The notes beneath the pieces were generated by a model. It did not search any database. It was not told the DNA's origin and saw only the letters and a list, made by a program, of their open reading frames with translations. From CAZSMC01 sp964607755 (GTDB lineage: Bacteria; Zhuqueibacterota; Zhuqueibacteria; Residuimicrobiales; Krinioviventaceae): a stretch of 8,758 nucleotides of DNA. A program made the translations under genes and the position numbers. Position 1 is the stretch's first letter, and each line of letters opens with the position of its first letter. The stretch is from NCBI GenBank assembly GCA_964607755.1, contig CAZSMC010000117.1, positions 1 through 8,758 of the forward strand, given 5' to 3'. Shown in pieces: positions 5,499 to 8,758 of the stretch.

Positions 5499-5527
5499 TT
5501 GACAGAATAAATATATAACGTTATTTT
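5499..5527 (+). promoter_or_regulatory. Sigma70-like promoter for the GH140-like gene
   Basis: A perfect TTGACA (5499-5504) is followed after 17 bases by TATTTT (5522-5527), four of six matches to TATAAT, in an AT-rich stretch. The leader would be about 35-40 bases and contains the GGAGG at 5559-5563. It diverges from the sigma promoter; the two share the 160-base interval 5411-5571. Confidence 0.5.
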
Positions 5528-5571
5528 GTTTAAATTTAGAAAACAGGGGATACTTTTTGGAGGACAGTTTT

Positions 5572-6936
5572 ATGAAAAAGTTGATGACATTAATTTTGAT
5601 TGCTTCCATAACTACAGCAGCACCGCAGTTTCCGCTGAAAATTGGCCCGAACAATCGCCATTTTATTGACAGCGAGGGAAAACCGTTTCTGTACAACGCG
5701 GATACCTGCTGGTTACTGTTTCACAGGGCAACAGAGGAAGAAGCCCTGGAATTTTTTAAGGTGCGCAAGAACCAGGGATTCAATGTGATTCAGGTGTCTA
5801 TGCTGCCTTTTGCTCCTATCGATTCGGCTAACGTTTACGGCGACCTGCCCTTTAAGGACTTTGATTTGACTCAACCGAATGACGACTTTTTCGATCACGC
5901 TGCCCGTGTTGTTGAACAGGCAAGGGAGTTCGATTTGCTAATTGTGGCCGCGGCAATCTGGAAGGGATGTTGCGGCGAAGGCTATGCCGATCTGTTGTCG
6001 GAAAACGGTATAGAAAAATGCAGGGAATATGGACGTTATCTCGGAGAGCAATTCAAAGAGTTTGACAATCTGTTCTGGATTATGGGCGGCGATAATGATC
6101 CGCGCCAGCATATCGACCATTACCGGCAGATTGCCCTTGGTATAAAAGAAGGGAATCCAGATCAGCTCATTACCTATCATGCCGCTTCAACACATTCCAG
6201 TTCGGATGTGATACCGCACATGACTAATATCTGGCTGGATTTTTCATTCACATATACCTATTTCCCTGGCAAGAGAAATTGGGTAACTATCCTTGGTTTT
6301 GGCGAGGTACCGCACATTTACAAATCCAACCGCTGGGAATATTGGGAACGTCCGGTCCGGCCGTTTGTTCTGGGCGAAGCGCAGTACGAAGGTCTGTCCT
6401 GCGAAAGCGATGACGATTCGCTTGCCGGTGCTGACATTATTCGACGGCAGGCGTATTGGGCCATGCTCAGCGGTGCGTGTGGACACGCTTACGGAAGCTG
6501 GAACTGGAGAATGGAGAAGAACTGGCGTCATATTCATTCAGATAAAGGTGCCAGTGATATGGGCATCCTGCGAAAAGTGTTCGAAGGGCTTCACTGGCAC
6601 CGCCTGGTACCGGATAATAGCAATTCTGTCATTATCGATGGCTATGGCACCTATGGACAAATGGATTACGTTACCACTGCTGCGCTGTCCAATGGGATGC
6701 TGAGCGTTTCTTACATTCCTCCTACTGGTCGAGAGCCCTGTAACTTGACTGTTGATTTATCGTGGTTTGTTGATCCGGTAGAGTTAGAGTGGGTTAACCC
6801 TGCCACTGGTGAAACTCAACTGGCTGTAGATCAAACGCTGTCAAAGGGTGTTCGCTATGTTGTTACCACGCCCGGCGATAATGGCGATGGTGCAAACGAT
6901 TGGCTGCTTATTATCCGGCACAAAAGGCAGGAATAG
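5572..6936 (+). CDS. Secreted GH140-like glycoside hydrolase (apiosidase-like, DUF4038)
   Basis: A 454-residue exported enzyme. Signal peptide 1-16 (MKKLMTLILIASITTA). The body is a (beta/alpha)8 barrel of the DUF4038/apiosidase-like family: FPLKIGPNNRHFIDSEGKPFLYNADTCW near the N-terminus is the family opening, then RKNQGFNVIQV, and YGRYLGEQFKEFDNLFWIMGGDND with the likely acid/base Asp at about 174. Further on lie FVLGEAQYEG with the likely nucleophile Glu at about 269, and YWAMLSGACGHAYGSWNW. The last ~85 residues form the small beta-domain labelled putative collagen-binding in this family. The 95-residue Asp-Glu spacing fits the characterised Bacteroides enzyme that cleaves apiose in rhamnogalacturonan II; substrate here is inference. 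ATG 5572 has GGAGG at 5559-5563; an upstream TTG (5557) overlaps that site and is rejected. No T9SS tail. Confidence 0.85.
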   Translation: MKKLMTLILIASITTAAPQFPLKIGPNNRHFIDSEGKPFLYNADTCWLLFHRATEEEALEFFKVRKNQGFNVIQVSMLPFAPIDSANVYGDLPFKDFDLTQPNDDFFDHAARVVEQAREFDLLIVAAAIWKGCCGEGYADLLSENGIEKCREYGRYLGEQFKEFDNLFWIMGGDNDPRQHIDHYRQIALGIKEGNPDQLITYHAASTHSSSDVIPHMTNIWLDFSFTYTYFPGKRNWVTILGFGEVPHIYKSNRWEYWERPVRPFVLGEAQYEGLSCESDDDSLAGADIIRRQAYWAMLSGACGHAYGSWNWRMEKNWRHIHSDKGASDMGILRKVFEGLHWHRLVPDNSNSVIIDGYGTYGQMDYVTTAALSNGMLSVSYIPPTGREPCNLTVDLSWFVDPVELEWVNPATGETQLAVDQTLSKGVRYVVTTPGDNGDGANDWLLIIRHKRQE

Positions 6937-7026
6937 CCCGATGTACACAATGAGTAAAAAGTCAATCTGTAGAAATCAACTTTTGTTTTTTAGATTTCAT
7001 AGACTGGGATTTATTTTTTAAGAGTT

Positions 7027-8049
7027 ATGTTGAAATATTTTTTATTGATCATATTAATGTCAGGTGTTTGCTCGATGTGTTCTGGCCAGCGCCTGCACCC
7101 GTCAAATCTGACTTATCAGGGAGCGTTTCGGCTGCCGGATACGTCGCCGTTCGAGTACGGCTGGTACTGGGGCGGCAGTGCCATGACATTTTACCCACAT
7201 GGCGATCCCGGCGGCGAAGCGGACGGTTTCCCCGGATCGATTTTTGGCGTGGGACATGACTGGAATATGTATGTGGCTGAAATCAGCATTCCGCAGCCGG
7301 TTATTTCTGTAAGCAAAAATCTTGATGAACTGCCAACGGCCAGGCTTTTACAGGATTTTCATAATGTCCGGGGCGATCTTTTTCTGGATGAAGAAGGCAA
7401 TCTGATTTTTTATGAAATGATCCGGGTGGGTATGGCTTTTCTTCCGGCGCAGGTAGAACAAAGCACGGACAAGCTGCATTTNNNNNNNNNNNNNNNNNNN
7501 NNNNNNNNNNNNNNNNNNNNNNNNNNNNNNNNNNNNNNNNNNNNNNNNNNNNNNNNNNNNNNNNNNNNNNNNNNNNNNNNNTGGGAACCTCAGCCTTTTG
7601 CGTCTCTTCATATCGATCCGTATCTGTTCAGTATCGATTCGAGTCAGCAGCAATCCCGTCTTGCATCGGTCAGTTACGATCGCGAAAATAATCATCTGTA
7701 CATCATGGAACGTCGTGGCGACGGCGACAAGCCGCTGGTTCATGCTTGGTCTGTGGAAACGCCCATTGGTGTGAAACAAAAAACAGATTCTTTTTCAGCA
7801 AAATTGAATCAGAACGTTCCCAATCCATTTAATGCCACCACGAAAATACAGTTTGACATTGAAACTGCCGGGGCTGCAAAATTGATTGTTTACGATGCTC
7901 TTGGCCGTCATGTCGCAACGCTTGTGAACCAGCATCTCCGTCGAGGTTCTCACACGGCTTATTTTGAGGGAAAAAGTTCGGGTATTTATTTTTATCAGCT
8001 TGAAACCGAACGCAGCACCATCACGAGAGAAATGCTTCTCATCAAGTGA
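7027..8049 (+). CDS. Secreted propeller-like T9SS protein, interrupted by an assembly gap
   Basis: The N-terminal part (7027-7481, about 151 residues) has a signal peptide (MLKYFLLIILMSGVCSMCSG) and then LTYQGAFRLP, WYWGGSAMTFYPHGD, FGVGHDWNMYVAEISIP, a pattern I recall from secreted propeller-like proteins of uncultured bacteria. After the gap, 7582-8049 gives 156 residues: FASLHIDPYLFSIDSSQQQ, LASVSYDRENNHLYIMERRGDGDKPLVHAW, which fits the end of the same fold, then a T9SS type A sorting domain (NVPNPFNATTKIQF, LIVYDALGRHVATLV, SGIYFYQLETE, terminal LLIK). The two halves are very probably one gene, but true length is unknown because 100 N is a placeholder. The ATG has no clear Shine-Dalgarno. 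It follows the GH140-like gene by 90 bases and may be co-transcribed. Function unknown. Confidence 0.75.
   Translation: MLKYFLLIILMSGVCSMCSGQRLHPSNLTYQGAFRLPDTSPFEYGWYWGGSAMTFYPHGDPGGEADGFPGSIFGVGHDWNMYVAEISIPQPVISVSKNLDELPTARLLQDFHNVRGDLFLDEEGNLIFYEMIRVGMAFLPAQVEQSTDKLHXXXXXXXXXXXXXXXXXXXXXXXXXXXXXXXXXXWEPQPFASLHIDPYLFSIDSSQQQSRLASVSYDRENNHLYIMERRGDGDKPLVHAWSVETPIGVKQKTDSFSAKLNQNVPNPFNATTKIQFDIETAGAAKLIVYDALGRHVATLVNQHLRRGSHTAYFEGKSSGIYFYQLETERSTITREMLLIK
7482..7581. other. Assembly gap of 100 N
   Basis: Exactly 100 unknown bases, the conventional placeholder for a scaffold gap of unestimated size. The in-frame reading across it is accidental. A typical full-length propeller would need considerably more coding sequence than 100 bases here. 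Confidence 0.98.
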
Positions 8050-8092
8050 GAAATTGTTGTTGGCGAATGTCAGCTCGGATGTGTGAATGCCG

Positions 8093-8758
8093 CTAACCGG
8101 ACAGCTTGTGACCCAGTTCCGAAAAGGCATCAACTGTCATGATCTCATCTGCCTCGGAAAAATCAATATGCCGGTTATAAAACCGCCGGATGCCGATGCA
8201 TGTGCATCCGGCTGCTTTAGCCGAGCAGATTCCGTAAAGCGAATCCTCGAACACTATACAGAAATCCGCCGGAACATTAATTCGTGCAATCACTTTTTGA
8301 TAAGGTTCCGGGTGCGGCTTTTTGTGCGTCACATCGTTGCCAGTGACAACCGCGTCAAATAATTTGTCCGGATTGTACAACGAATGGTTTCTGTTCAGTT
8401 TTCTAAAAACAGCATCCACGTCGCGGCGGGGTGAAGTCGTGCATAACCCGAGTCGCCGGCCATTATTCTGCGCCCATTGGATGTAGGCATTAATGCCCGG
8501 CTGCGGATGCATTTCTGTTTCATCCAGCACCTTTTGATACGTCTCTTTTAATTGTTTCATAATATGCTCTTTGTCAAGGGTGATGCCAAAGTCGTGTTCA
8601 ATATCCAGCAGGTTTTTGGGTGTGGGTTTGCCAATAAATTTGAACTGATAATTATCCGTCAAATGCACACCCATCGGGTCGAAAACGCGACGAAACACCG
8701 TAAACACAACCGGTTCGGTATCCACGAAAACACCGTCCATGTCAAAGATGATCGCTTT
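8093..8758 (-). CDS. HAD-superfamily phosphatase/phosphomutase, beta-phosphoglucomutase-like (5'-truncated by window edge)
   Basis: At least 222 residues; the frame runs off the window as KAIIFDMDGVFVDTEP, so only the first few residues are missing. Motif I is DMDG (nucleophile Asp and general acid Asp); the V/I-D-T/S-E-P after it is typical of the beta-phosphoglucomutase/phosphoglycolate-phosphatase subfamily with an alpha-helical cap (about 15-85). Motif II is LCTTS, motif III is the Lys in HKKPHPEPYQKV, motif IV is FEDSLYGICSAKAAG. These support a Mg-dependent aspartyl-phosphate phosphatase or sugar-phosphate mutase in the cytoplasm; the substrate cannot be read from sequence. It converges on the T9SS gene with 43 bases between stops and no clear terminator there. 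No close operon partner is visible. Confidence 0.9.
   Translation of the reverse strand, partial: KAIIFDMDGVFVDTEPVVFTVFRRVFDPMGVHLTDNYQFKFIGKPTPKNLLDIEHDFGITLDKEHIMKQLKETYQKVLDETEMHPQPGINAYIQWAQNNGRRLGLCTTSPRRDVDAVFRKLNRNHSLYNPDKLFDAVVTGNDVTHKKPHPEPYQKVIARINVPADFCIVFEDSLYGICSAKAAGCTCIGIRRFYNRHIDFSEADEIMTVDAFSELGHKLSG

Noticed and set aside
5475..5696. Minus-strand open frame of 73 codons upstream of the sigma gene
   Set aside because: Antisense to the glycosidase start, then low-complexity AT sequence covering the promoters.
6293..6703. Plus-strand open frame of 136 codons
   Set aside because: Lies out of frame inside the GH140-like gene, whose motifs run uninterrupted through this stretch.
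6964..7008. Imperfect hairpin between the glycosidase and the propeller-like gene
   Set aside because: Only a six-base GAAATC/GATTTC core is perfect, the loop is long and there is no proper T-run directly after it.
7348..7779. Minus-strand open frame of 143 codons
   Set aside because: Runs through the 100 N and is antisense to a protein with clear homology on both sides.

Overview
The window looks like a bacterial chromosome fragment from the FCB superphylum, most likely a Calditrichota/KSB1-type or similar uncultured lineage. The main evidence is two secreted proteins (2706-3656 minus and 7027-8049 plus) that end in type A Por/type IX secretion (T9SS) sorting domains of the form NPFNPSTT / NPFNATTK ... 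SGLYFYR / SGIYFYQ ... terminal Lys. A run of exactly 100 N (7482-7581) marks it as a scaffolded draft or metagenome assembly. The taxonomic placement is inference.

Layout. 1-125: a short leader with no convincing gene. 126-542 (+): a small pilin-like membrane protein, ending at a hairpin (592-621) that can serve both strands. 638-2601 (-): a tightly overlapping cluster read from 2601 downward: ogt-type DNA alkyltransferase, a NUDT22-like Nudix hydrolase, an SSB-like OB-fold protein, and a C-terminal scrap of a glycine-betaine-type binding protein. The overlaps are TTGA and GTGA, and the first gene may be on a leaderless transcript. 2706-5410 (-): an envelope-stress-like block read from 5410 downward: ECF sigma factor, membrane anti-sigma candidate, membrane-anchored LTxxQ-type periplasmic protein, a 350-base repeat-bearing gap, then a secreted T9SS protein with three LTxxQ repeats. 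5572-6936 (+): a GH140/apiosidase-like (DUF4038) secreted glycosidase, followed by 7027-8049 (+), a secreted propeller-like T9SS protein interrupted by the assembly gap. 8093 to the window edge (-): a beta-phosphoglucomutase-type HAD hydrolase, cut at its N-terminus.

How it may work together. The sigma/anti-sigma/LTxxQ trio resembles CnrH-CnrY-CnrX or Spy/CpxP-type envelope sensing. The two minus-strand promoters in this block share an ECF-like signature, GGAAT then 17 or 18 bases then GTCAAA: one lies before the sigma gene itself and one before the secreted triple-LTxxQ protein. This suggests a small regulon in which the sigma factor controls itself and a secreted relative of its own putative sensor. 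The sigma gene has no ATG, GTG or TTG at its expected start; an AUC codon lies at the right distance from a Shine-Dalgarno sequence. The ogt-Nudix-SSB cluster is consistent with DNA repair and nucleotide housekeeping. The glycosidase and its neighbour look like extracellular glycan utilisation.
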